Of a stretch of 43,558 bases of DNA, positions 23,794 through 32,100 are shown in pieces. The position numbers and the translations under genes were made by a program. Under the pieces are notes generated by a model. The model ran no database searches, was not told the origin of the DNA, and saw only the letters and a program-made list of their open reading frames with translations. Position 1 is the first letter of the stretch; every line of letters starts with the position of its first letter. Source of the stretch: an uncultured Bacteroides sp. (lineage in GTDB: Bacteria > Bacteroidota > Bacteroidia > Bacteroidales > Bacteroidaceae); contig USPQ01000016.1 in the NCBI GenBank assembly GCA_900556625.1, positions 1 to 43,558 of the forward strand, in the 5' to 3' direction.

Positions 23794-24846
23794 ATGAAGA
23801 ATAACCTATTAAGCGAAAAGCTGATTTATACCGGAGACAGTCTCACTCCTACCCATTTGCACCTATGCACGTATAGTACGACAGAAATACAGGAGTCGTC
23901 CGGTAATACCTTCCAATCAATCAAAGATACATTGGACAATACGCACATCAATTGGCTGCAAGTACACGGGATGAAAGATACGGAAACCATCCGTGAGATT
24001 TGCAGTCATTTCGAAATAGACTTCCTTGTATTACAGGATATTCTAAATGCAAACCACCCCACCAAAATCGAAGAGCATGATAAATATATTGTCCTGATCT
24101 TGAAATTATTCTATCCCAATACACATAAGGGAGAGGACGAGTTGGACGAACTGCTCCAACAACAAGTATGCATTATTCTCGGAAGTAATTATGTACTTAC
24201 CTTCCTCGAAAAAGAAACCGACTTCTTCGACGATGTCAATACAGCCTTGCGCAATGACGTTCTGAAAATACGCAGCCGCCAAACAGACTATTTGTTCAGT
24301 GTGCTGCTGAATAGTGTAATGGGAAATTATATTTCAACCATCTCTTCTATCGATGACGCTCTCGAAGATCTGGAAGAAGAACTGCTCACCATCACCGAAG
24401 GATATGATATAGGCATTCAAATCCAGGCACTCCGCCGCCAATATATGCTGATGAAGAAAGCAATACTTCCGCTAAAAGAACAATATGTAAAACTGTTACG
24501 TGCGGAAAACCTGCTTATCCATAAAGTCAACCGTGCTTTCTTCAACGATGTGAACGATCATCTCCAGTTTGTACTGCAAACCATCGAAATCTGCCGGGAA
24601 ACGCTTTCTTCATTGGTAGACCTTTATATTTCCAACAATGACCTGCGCATGAACAACATTATGAAACGCCTGACTATCGTATCCACTATCTTTATTCCCC
24701 TAACTTTTCTGGCCGGGGTATGGGGAATGAATTATAAATGGATGCCGGAGCTGGATTGGCGATATGGTTATTTATTTGCCTGGTTAGTGATGGGAATTAT
24801 CGGTATTATCGTATATTTGTTCTTCAAAAAGAAAAACTGGTATTAA
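23794..24846 (+). CDS. corA: CorA-type magnesium/cobalt transporter
   Basis: 350 residues. A large soluble N-terminal domain with long helices is followed by two C-terminal TM helices (IVSTIFIPLTFLAGVWGMN and GYLFAWLVMGIIGIIVYLFF). The signature GMN sits at 311-313, followed by KWMPEL in the periplasmic loop. The C-terminus is Lys-rich (FFKKKNWY), as usual. The protein works as a homopentameric channel for divalent cations in the inner membrane. It lies 36 nt after mutS2 and 19 nt before the serine dehydratase gene, so it is probably co-transcribed, although the three functions are unrelated. Confidence 0.95.
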   Translation: MKNNLLSEKLIYTGDSLTPTHLHLCTYSTTEIQESSGNTFQSIKDTLDNTHINWLQVHGMKDTETIREICSHFEIDFLVLQDILNANHPTKIEEHDKYIVLILKLFYPNTHKGEDELDELLQQQVCIILGSNYVLTFLEKETDFFDDVNTALRNDVLKIRSRQTDYLFSVLLNSVMGNYISTISSIDDALEDLEEELLTITEGYDIGIQIQALRRQYMLMKKAILPLKEQYVKLLRAENLLIHKVNRAFFNDVNDHLQFVLQTIEICRETLSSLVDLYISNNDLRMNNIMKRLTIVSTIFIPLTFLAGVWGMNYKWMPELDWRYGYLFAWLVMGIIGIIVYLFFKKKNWY

Positions 24847-24865
24847 CGAAAATATATCATCAGTC

Positions 24866-26074
24866 ATGAAATCAATTAAAGAGTTATATAGAATAGGTAC
24901 AGGTCCTTCCAGCAGCCACACTATGGGACCGCGTAAAGCCGCAGAAATGTTTCTGGAACGCCATCCGGACGCAGTTTCTTTTAAAGTAACCCTTTATGGC
25001 AGCCTAGCCGCTACGGGGAAAGGGCACATGACAGATGTGGCCATTATAGACACCCTGCAGGCGGTTGCTCCTGTAGAAATCGTGTGGCAACCCAAAGTTT
25101 TCCTACCGTTCCATCCGAATGGAATGACATTTGCTGCTTTCGACACCAGTAACAAAGTACTCGAAAATTGGACAGTTTATAGTATCGGTGGCGGTGCACT
25201 GGCAGAAAACAACGATAGCCCGACTATCGAAAGCCCGGAAGTATATGGGATGAACAACATGACCGAGATTCTGCAATGGTGTGAACGTACAGGAAAAAGT
25301 TATTGGGAATACGTAAAAGAATGTGAGAACGAAGATATCTGGGATTATTTGGCAGAGGTATGGACTACAATGAAAGACGCCATTCATCGTGGCCTGGAAG
25401 CGGAAGGCGTGCTGCCAGGACCGTTAAATCTCAGACGAAAAGCTTCTACCTATTATATACGTGCCACCGGATACAAGCAATCTCTCCAATCCAGAGGGCT
25501 TGTTTTTTCATACGCATTGGCAGTAAGTGAAGAAAATGCTTCCGGTGGCAAGATTGTAACTGCACCTACCTGTGGTTCCTGCGGTGTAATGCCTGCAGTA
25601 CTTTATCACCTTCAGAAAAGCCGTGATTTCAGTGATATGCGCATTTTACGCGCATTGGCAACAGCAGGGCTTATCGGTAATATCGTCAAATTCAATGCAT
25701 CCATCTCCGGTGCGGAGGTCGGTTGTCAAGGAGAGGTAGGCGTTGCCTGTGCTATGGCTTCAGCCGCTGCCAACCAACTATTCGGAGGTAGCCCCGCACA
25801 AATTGAATATGCAGCAGAAATGGGATTGGAACACCACTTGGGAATGACTTGCGACCCGGTATGCGGATTAGTACAAATTCCCTGTATCGAGCGAAACGCT
25901 TATGCCGCAGCACGTGCGCTGGACGCTAACCTCTATTCTGCTTTTACAGACGGTATGCACCGCGTTTCTTTCGATAAGGTTGTACAAGTGATGAAACAAA
26001 CTGGTCATGACCTTCCCTCCCTCTATAAAGAAACAAGCGAAGGAGGATTGGCTAAAGACTACCAACAGATGTAA
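24866..26074 (+). CDS. sdaA: L-serine ammonia-lyase (iron-sulfur L-serine dehydratase), single-chain form
   Basis: 402 residues with beta and alpha domains in one chain. The N-terminal domain begins with GTGPSSSHTMGP (11-22), the family's serine-binding loop. The alpha domain contains KIVTAPTCGSCGVMPAVL and the cysteines expected to hold the oxygen-sensitive [4Fe-4S] cluster in GAEVGCQGE, GMTCDPVCG and IPCIERN. It deaminates L-serine to pyruvate and ammonia in the cytoplasm. It is somewhat shorter than E. coli SdaA (about 450 residues), with a compressed beta-alpha linker. It ends 8 nt from the convergent lipoprotein gene. Confidence 0.94.
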   Translation: MKSIKELYRIGTGPSSSHTMGPRKAAEMFLERHPDAVSFKVTLYGSLAATGKGHMTDVAIIDTLQAVAPVEIVWQPKVFLPFHPNGMTFAAFDTSNKVLENWTVYSIGGGALAENNDSPTIESPEVYGMNNMTEILQWCERTGKSYWEYVKECENEDIWDYLAEVWTTMKDAIHRGLEAEGVLPGPLNLRRKASTYYIRATGYKQSLQSRGLVFSYALAVSEENASGGKIVTAPTCGSCGVMPAVLYHLQKSRDFSDMRILRALATAGLIGNIVKFNASISGAEVGCQGEVGVACAMASAAANQLFGGSPAQIEYAAEMGLEHHLGMTCDPVCGLVQIPCIERNAYAAARALDANLYSAFTDGMHRVSFDKVVQVMKQTGHDLPSLYKETSEGGLAKDYQQM

Positions 26075-26082
26075 CAATTCAC

Positions 26083-26580
26083 CTACTCAGTCGGCGGCCA
26101 ATTGGTATCATCTCCATTACTAATATTTTTTTCATGGAGCAATCCGCCTTCCTGTGAAAAATAAAGTGAATAGCGCTGGCTACCCTGTTTTACTTGAATG
26201 ACAGAGGTAGTCGGGTTCAAAGGATAAGTCAAAACATACACATCCGTCACTACCCATGTGTTATAGTTAGAATCCATAAAGGCAGTATAAACAGCCGGTA
26301 CCAACTGATTAACATTATCCAATTCATTCTCCGTCATCACCCAATTGGCATTCACATCAAACCAGACTTCCAGTTCATCACCGGTCACCCAACAATCAGC
26401 TACATAATAAACACCTTTCACTTCCCATTCTATATTCTGCGCACCCGGATACAATTGTTTCAAAGCTACCTCAATATTAGCAGGAGGAACAAAAGTATCA
26501 TTATCATCACCACATGCGCTGAAAGAAAAGACAGAGGTTATCAAAACCACTGCCCATAAGCCAAACTTAAATTTCCACAT
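26083..26580 (-). CDS. PepSY-like (DUF2874-type) lipoprotein
   Basis: 165 residues. A lipoprotein signal (VVLITSVFSFSAC, Cys23) is followed by Asp-rich GDDND and two copies of a roughly 65-residue alpha/beta unit: ALKQLYPGAQNIEWEVKG...YYVADCWVTGDELEVWFDVNANWV, then a second with VPAVYTAFMDSNYNTWVVTD. The pattern (short helix ending in a P-x-A or F-x-x motif, then strands with D-x-N/R-G-x-W) is that of the PepSY-like family of Bacteroidetes. These are exported small-protein folds with no proven function. It follows the related gene at 26619 by 38 nt, so the two are probably co-transcribed. Confidence 0.75.
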   Translation of the reverse strand: MWKFKFGLWAVVLITSVFSFSACGDDNDTFVPPANIEVALKQLYPGAQNIEWEVKGVYYVADCWVTGDELEVWFDVNANWVMTENELDNVNQLVPAVYTAFMDSNYNTWVVTDVYVLTYPLNPTTSVIQVKQGSQRYSLYFSQEGGLLHEKNISNGDDTNWPPTE

Positions 26581-26618
26581 AACAATCTTCCGGTTTAGGT
26601 TTATCTACATATAACTAC

Positions 26619-27065
26619 TCAATCATCCGCTTTCAAAAATTTGCCCTTCTTGTCAAACTTGAAAGATATTCCAGTAGACAATTCGATTTCGTACCCCTTA
26701 CGGTCACGTTCTACTTTCGTCACACCTTCACTCACAAAATTATGAGTCTTCAGATAATTGGCAGCAAATCCCGGAACAACAGTTGCAGGAACAGTCTTTC
26801 CTTTCTTAGCGCTAATTTCCTCCCAATTCCCCCTACTGTCAAAATCGATCTCCGTACCGTCCATTAATAAGACTTCATACTTAGTAGACTCCATCAGATC
26901 CTTATCAATCTTAATCTGAACAACCTCAGGCTTTGTGAAATGACGATTGATAAAATTCCGCGCAGGAAGCGGCAATTGGTTGATGTCTTTAGTTATCACA
27001 TCAGCTGCAAACGAGAACTGCACGGCCACTATAGCCAATACAAGTAAAGATAAAATCTTCTTCAT
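26619..27065 (-). CDS. secreted PepSY-like (DUF2874-type) protein
   Basis: 148 residues with a Sec signal peptide (MKKILSLLVLAIVAVQFSFA, cleavage near AA-D) and no lipobox. Two PepSY-like repeats are visible: LPLPARNFINRHFTKPEVVQ...YEVLLMDGTEIDFDSRGNWEEI and VPGFAANYLKTHNFVSEGVT...YEIELSTGISFKFDKKGKFLKAD. The repeated D/K-x-x-G-x-W/F motif closes each unit. The protein is probably periplasmic. It pairs with the downstream lipoprotein of the same fold; the tandem arrangement is common in Bacteroides, but the role is unknown. Confidence 0.8.
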   Translation of the reverse strand: MKKILSLLVLAIVAVQFSFAADVITKDINQLPLPARNFINRHFTKPEVVQIKIDKDLMESTKYEVLLMDGTEIDFDSRGNWEEISAKKGKTVPATVVPGFAANYLKTHNFVSEGVTKVERDRKGYEIELSTGISFKFDKKGKFLKADD

Positions 27066-27133
27066 AATCGTTATCCTTTTAGCATTAATATTACACTTTG
27101 TTTTTATAATGCAAATAACGATATAGAACCTAA

Positions 27134-27216
27134 AAAGATTCTGGAATATTATGAGTTTGCCAATCTTTAACTTTCTCTAACAGCAGCTTGTTATCCGGAG
27201 TTACTTTTCCGAATAA
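27134..27216 (-). terminator. hairpins at and after the heparin lyase stop codon; weak terminator
   Basis: A nine-pair hairpin (TTATTCGGA / TCCGGATAA on the minus strand, one G-T pair, arms 27191-27199 and 27208-27216) spans the stop codon of the lyase gene. A second stem further on (AAAGATT 27168-27162 with AATCTTT 27140-27134) is followed by TTTAGG. The second is the better terminator candidate, though its loop is long (21 nt). Confidence 0.4.
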
Positions 27217-28379
27217 CCTGCCAAATTGTAACACACCGGTTTGGTGCTGTTACCTACCCTATAAATACCAAATTTAAAATAGTAGCCATCTTTGTCGTTA
27301 CGTCCAATCAGAATCTGCTCATTGTCTACAAGGTGTTTACTAACCTTTTTACCTTTATCCTGATAATCCATCTGTACATCAAGCATACCCGGCTTTACAA
27401 TTGTCTCAGCCTCTTTCCCGTAGACAGTCCAATCAATATGGATACGGAATGTAATCCAACAATCTTTCGGGAAATCGGCAAAAGGCATTTTGTAAGCGAT
27501 AGTCGATGACTTGTATTCAGAAGTCACCGGTTTCATGACAGGTGTTTTTTCTACATTTGCATTGCAACGGTCATCTTTGTCGGTCAGCCATCTACGGTCA
27601 GAGTTTGCTTTGATATAAAACCATCCTCCGGAGAATCCGAATGCCAATGGAGGATAGCCCCCTTGTTCAACCAACCATCCATTAGCTTTTCCGGCTGTAT
27701 ATACAGGATTGCCATATTTATCTTTTACGGGGTTACCTTGCTTGTCCAACTTGGCCTTTTTCTCGTGGCCCACATTTTTCTTAAAAATGGTAGTCTTTTC
27801 CAATTCTATAAATTCATCGACTGTCAATGTCTTCACTTCTCCTTGCGGAGTCTGAACCAATGTACGGTCCGGCATTCCATGCCATTGAGCAAAAATAGTG
27901 GAAACATCACTGCCCAATGTAGAAGGGATGTATACCGAAAACTCATAATCACGTGAAGAGCCTTGCGGGCAAGCTCCTTTTCCGTGATGATACACGGTTT
28001 TCATAATTTGCGCTTTCTTATAGGTATCGGCAGGTTTCCCTTTAAAATCATCGGATGTTGCATAACAGTATGAGAACTCCGCACGTCCCTTGGTCTCGCC
28101 TTTGGCATATCCCGACAGTGTATTATCGTCTTCTTTCAGTTCAAAACGATAAGAAGGCTTTCCGTTAAACATACGAGTAAAGTCCCTCTGAATGGCATGG
28201 GACTTTTTAGATCCGACTGCTACCCAGCAACCGTCTATAATCTGATTAACACGTGCCGAATCTGCCTGTACGTTTACCCGTTCAGTCAGCGGAATCAATG
28301 TTTGCGTATTCTTTGTTTGAGCGTTCAGTGCCGTACAGCTTACTGCTACCACGCAGATAGCCAAAATGTATTTCTTCAT
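27201..28379 (-). CDS. heparin lyase I (heparinase I, polysaccharide lyase family 13)
   Basis: 392 residues with a Sec signal peptide (MKKYILAICVVAVSCTALNA; VAVSC could be read as a lipobox, but the following residues look like an ordinary A-x-A cleavage). The jelly-roll lyase body contains TIFAQWHGMPDRTL with His167 and GIYRVGN with Tyr373. These line up, with a constant offset of 16, with the His151/Tyr357 pair reported for the B. thetaiotaomicron enzyme BT4657 (from memory). The heparin-binding, Lys-rich central insert (VGHEKKAKLDKQGNPVKDK) is present. The enzyme eliminatively cleaves highly sulfated heparin/heparan in the periplasm. It is alone here: no PL12, sulfatase, GH88 or SusC/D genes for heparan lie within the window on either side. 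Confidence 0.9.
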   Translation of the reverse strand: MKKYILAICVVAVSCTALNAQTKNTQTLIPLTERVNVQADSARVNQIIDGCWVAVGSKKSHAIQRDFTRMFNGKPSYRFELKEDDNTLSGYAKGETKGRAEFSYCYATSDDFKGKPADTYKKAQIMKTVYHHGKGACPQGSSRDYEFSVYIPSTLGSDVSTIFAQWHGMPDRTLVQTPQGEVKTLTVDEFIELEKTTIFKKNVGHEKKAKLDKQGNPVKDKYGNPVYTAGKANGWLVEQGGYPPLAFGFSGGWFYIKANSDRRWLTDKDDRCNANVEKTPVMKPVTSEYKSSTIAYKMPFADFPKDCWITFRIHIDWTVYGKEAETIVKPGMLDVQMDYQDKGKKVSKHLVDNEQILIGRNDKDGYYFKFGIYRVGNSTKPVCYNLAGYSEK

Positions 28380-28409
28380 TCTATGGTTGGTATTAAGTTT
28401 TTAACGGTG

Positions 28410-28417
28410 CAAAAATA
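28410..28417 (-). promoter_or_regulatory. putative -7 element of the heparin lyase gene
   Basis: Minus-strand TATTTTTG is a perfect TAnnTTTG, 30 nt upstream of the ATG. It lies in the T-rich tail of the hairpin that terminates the upstream lipoprotein gene. No good -33 is seen. Confidence 0.45.
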
Positions 28418-28443
28418 CAAAAGGCAACCATATAGGTCGCCTT
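28418..28443 (-). terminator. Rho-independent terminator of the DUF4738-like lipoprotein gene
   Basis: On the minus strand AAGGCgACC-TATAT-GGTtGCCTT forms an 8-pair stem with one mismatch, followed by TTGTATTTTTG, a T-rich tail. It separates the lipoprotein gene from the lyase gene. Confidence 0.65.
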
Positions 28444-28453
28444 CCGTTTGTCT

Positions 28454-28471
28454 CAAATGTTTTCACATTTG
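28454..28471. repeat. 18-bp palindrome CAAATGT-N4-ACATTTG upstream of the heparin lyase gene
   Basis: Perfect 7-bp arms around TTTC. It lies 37-61 bp upstream of the -7 element of the lyase gene and downstream of the lipoprotein stop codon. It could be an operator for the lyase gene or an extra hairpin ahead of the terminator. Confidence 0.5.
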
Positions 28472-28503
28472 TGCAATTCCATTGTCGATATCTATCCCAA
28501 GAG

Positions 28504-29055
28504 CTAATTAGACGGGATATCATCATATTCTTCTTCAAGCATATCCACTTTCTTTATATTCATTTTCCCGTCTGAAGTGATTGTTATAGAGAACGGCATA
28601 TACAAATCTGTCTGCGGATAACAGACACTTGCGGCATACACTATCCCTTGCGAAGTAGTCTTATCATATACGATTCCTTCCAGAATAGAGTTCGACAGGA
28701 ATTTCGCGTCTACCACAGAAGAGAAATCATTCTTGGTAAACGTCTTATCAAAAACTTTCTCGTTTCCGCGCATCAGACGCAGTACGATCTTATTGTCTAC
28801 ATAAGTATCTCCCATTTCATTCTTGATATGAGGCAAACTTTCGTCCGGAGTACGTGAAACAATGGAATGGTAATCTTTTCCTTTAAATTTAAAGTCCGTT
28901 TCGCTTTTGGAAGTCTGCATACGTTGCAATCCGTGAGCATCCACACTATCCATTGTCGCTAATACCGACTCTTTGTCTGAAGCTCCTTTTTTGCCGCCAC
29001 AGGCAACCACAACCACCATTAATGGCAACAAAAGCAAATAAATTAGTATTCTCAT
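28504..29055 (-). CDS. DUF4738-like lipoprotein of unknown function
   Basis: 183 residues with a strong lipoprotein signal (LLLLPLMVVVVAC, Cys19) followed by GGKKGAS. The rest is a mixed alpha/beta body with segments such as FKFKGKDYHSIVSRTPDESL, GDTYVDNKIVLRLMRGNEKV and ILEGIVYDKTT. I associate these with the Bacteroidetes DUF4738 family from general similarity, not from a search. No catalytic motif is apparent. It is divergent from the galactan regulator gene, with 115 nt between the start codons, and ends in its own terminator. It has no clear link to either the heparin lyase or the galactan locus. Confidence 0.7.
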   Translation of the reverse strand: MRILIYLLLLPLMVVVVACGGKKGASDKESVLATMDSVDAHGLQRMQTSKSETDFKFKGKDYHSIVSRTPDESLPHIKNEMGDTYVDNKIVLRLMRGNEKVFDKTFTKNDFSSVVDAKFLSNSILEGIVYDKTTSQGIVYAASVCYPQTDLYMPFSITITSDGKMNIKKVDMLEEEYDDIPSN

Positions 29056-29135
29056 ATATAAGCTTTCCGTTTATAAATAGGTAACAAAGGAACAAAAAGA
29101 AGCGGATATTTACAAGTGTAACCGACATTTTTTCC

Positions 29136-29143
29136 TACATTTG
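29136..29143 (+). promoter_or_regulatory. putative -7 element of the HTCS-like regulator gene
   Basis: TACATTTG, a perfect TAnnTTTG match, 27 nt before the ATG at 29171. It includes the TTG at 29141 that would otherwise be the earliest start of the frame, so that TTG is unlikely to be used. Confidence 0.55.
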
Positions 29144-29170
29144 CAACGTAAAACTTGCAAACCTGATATC

Positions 29171-32100
29171 ATGTACCTACGAATTAAATTGATACTTCTA
29201 CTCATTTGCATATTCTGCATCCATCGTGATGTGTATGGGCAAAAAGTGAATTATCAGCAGTTCGAAAACATTTATCTCGGTACGGAAGCTTCGGTTATCA
29301 GCTGCTTTTTGCAAGACAGCGAAGGGATGATATGGATAGGTTCCAATAAAGGTTTATTCAGTTACGACGGCTATTCCACCCAACAACATTTCACTTATGG
29401 AGAACTGACGAACACATGTATCTATTGCGGCATTATCATTGACAATACATATCTGTATCTGGGGACGGATAATGGAATACTTGTTTACAACTACCGTACA
29501 GACAGATATGAACAGCCAGAGGTAGATTTTCCTACCGATGTCCGTACAATGGCGCTCCGTGACCGAATCTTATGGATAGGTTCTCTGAACGGGCTCTATA
29601 CCTATCAATTAGAAAACCGGAAATTAACCCGTTTCGACAGTAAGCATAGTGGTTTATCCCATAATACAATCTATTCGATTATCCACACGAAAGAGAAGCA
29701 GACCTATGTGGGTACTTACAATGGTTTATGTCGTTATATAGCGGAAAGTGGAAAGTTTGAAGATATTTTTCTACCTGTCACTCATGGGATAAGTAATTTA
29801 TTCGTCAACTCTTTATTGGAAGATACCGTCCGACAGTGTATTTGGATCGGTATGGAAGGATATCTTCTCCAATATACTCCCGAAACAGAAAAAATGGTTG
29901 CAATCGAAGTTTTCCACAATAATTCCATCAAATCATTGGCATTGGATGGAAACGGAAACTTATTAGCCGGTACAGATAACGGACTTTACGTGTACCAAAA
30001 CAATGAGGAACCTTTGCAACATATCATCCACGATTCACGTAATATCCAGTCGCTGACAAACAACATCATTTGGAATATCTTTTCCGACCAGGAACATAAT
30101 ATCTGGCTGGGAACTGATTATGGTATCTCCTTGTCGCGTTATAACAGTGCCTTGCAATTCGTACCAATCTCTCAAATAACGGGTACAGGAGACGGAAATC
30201 AATTCTACTCGTTATTCCGGGATTCCAAAGGGATGTATTGGTTTGGCGGCACAAACGGATTACTCCGTTTTATCCATCCTACCGGAAACAGACATGAGGC
30301 TGTCTGGTACAGGATGGGAGATAAAGCACACCCTTTATCACACAATCGTATCCGCCATATCTATGAAGATAAAGAGCAGCAATTATGGATAGCTACAGAT
30401 GGCAGTATCAACCGTTATGACTATACGACACAAGAATTTGTACACTATAACATTATCGACAGCACAGGAACCTACAATACAAATTGGGCTTATTACATCT
30501 TCGAAGACGATTCCGGAAACCTATGGATCGCCACCTGTTTAGGCGGAATCTTTGTAGTAGACAAGCATAAATTAATGCAATCTAAAGTCGGACAATACGT
30601 AGCCGAATACAATTACTCTATTCACAATGGACTGTCGGGTATGTTTATCAATCAGATTATGCCCGATAAGGAAGGTAATGTATGGGTACTGCTATACAAC
30701 AGTAAAGGGCTGGATAAAATCAATCCACGCACAAAGCAGGTCACCAAACTATTTTCCGATGAGTTGAGCGGAGAAAAAAGCCCGAATTATCTACTATGTG
30801 ATGCGGAAGGTATGCTTTGGGTAGGATTTCACGGGGGAGTAATGCGTATCAACCCTAAAGACTCCAGTCGGCAAAGCATTTCTTTCGGGAACTTTAATAA
30901 TAACGAGATTTTGTCCATGACATCGGTCAAAGACCATATATGGGTTTCTACCACGAACGGGCTTTGGATTATCAACCGGGAAACGATGGATGCGCGTCAG
31001 CAGAATATGACGGATAAGCGTTTTACCAGTCTGCTGTTCGATTCGAAAGACGGAAATGTTTATTTGGGAGGCGCTGACGGTTTTGCCATATCCTGCCCGG
31101 AAATACAAGCCATGAATCGTCCCGAACGTCCCATTCTCCTGACAGCTTTGTACATTAACAATCAATTGATGGACCCACGCATAGCGAATATTCCCAATAT
31201 ACGTTACACCAATGCCATTGAACTGAAGTACAATCAGAATAATTTGGCTTTTGAGCTGTCCGACCTCCCCTACTCTCTCGAAGAAAAGAATAAATTCGTT
31301 TACCGGCTCGGAGGTATGGACAAAGAATGGAATTTTCTGCCATCCAATACGAACCGTATTACTTATAGCAATTTGAGTTATGGGGATTATCAATTATCTA
31401 TCAGCAAAGTAGAAAAAAACGGAGTTCCTTCGGAACATCCTTATATATTGGACATAAAGATCCTGCCGCCCTGGTATTATACGCTTTGGGCAAAAATAAT
31501 CTATTGCCTTTTACTTCTAAGCCTGGTCGCTTGGACTATCAATTTCTTCCGGGTTAAAAACCGATTGAAGATGGAACGCCTGGAGAAGGAGAAGATTTTG
31601 GAACAGTCACGTCAGAAAATGGCATTCTTTACAAACCTATCCAATGAACTGAAAACACCACTTAGCCGGATTATAGCTCCTGTCAGCCAGTTGTTGCCTG
31701 CCACAGAGACTGAACATGAGAAACAAACGTTAGAAGAAGTACAGCGCAACGCCATGAAGATAAATTCGTTGATTCATCAGGTACTCAATTTCAATCGGAT
31801 AGAGGGTAATGCGGATTCATTACTCATTCTGTCGCGTATCGAACTGGTATCTTTCAGCCGTAGCCTGTTCTCCGTTTACGAAGAGAATTCCCGGCTCACT
31901 TTTCATTTTGAAGCGAACAAAGCCAAAATTTATGCGGATATGGATGCAATCAAATTGGGTGTGATACTGGACAATCTGCTCTCAAATGCCGTAAAATATA
32001 CTCCTGACAGCGGAAGCGTGCGGTGTTCCCTTTTTTATTCGCAGGAAACCGGACAACTGGACATTTGTGTATCGGACACCGGAACCGGAATTCCGCAACA

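Noticed and set aside
30794..31393. 199-residue open frame antisense to the regulator gene
   Set aside because: It lies opposite beta-propeller and Y_Y_Y coding sequence; composition typical of shadow frames.
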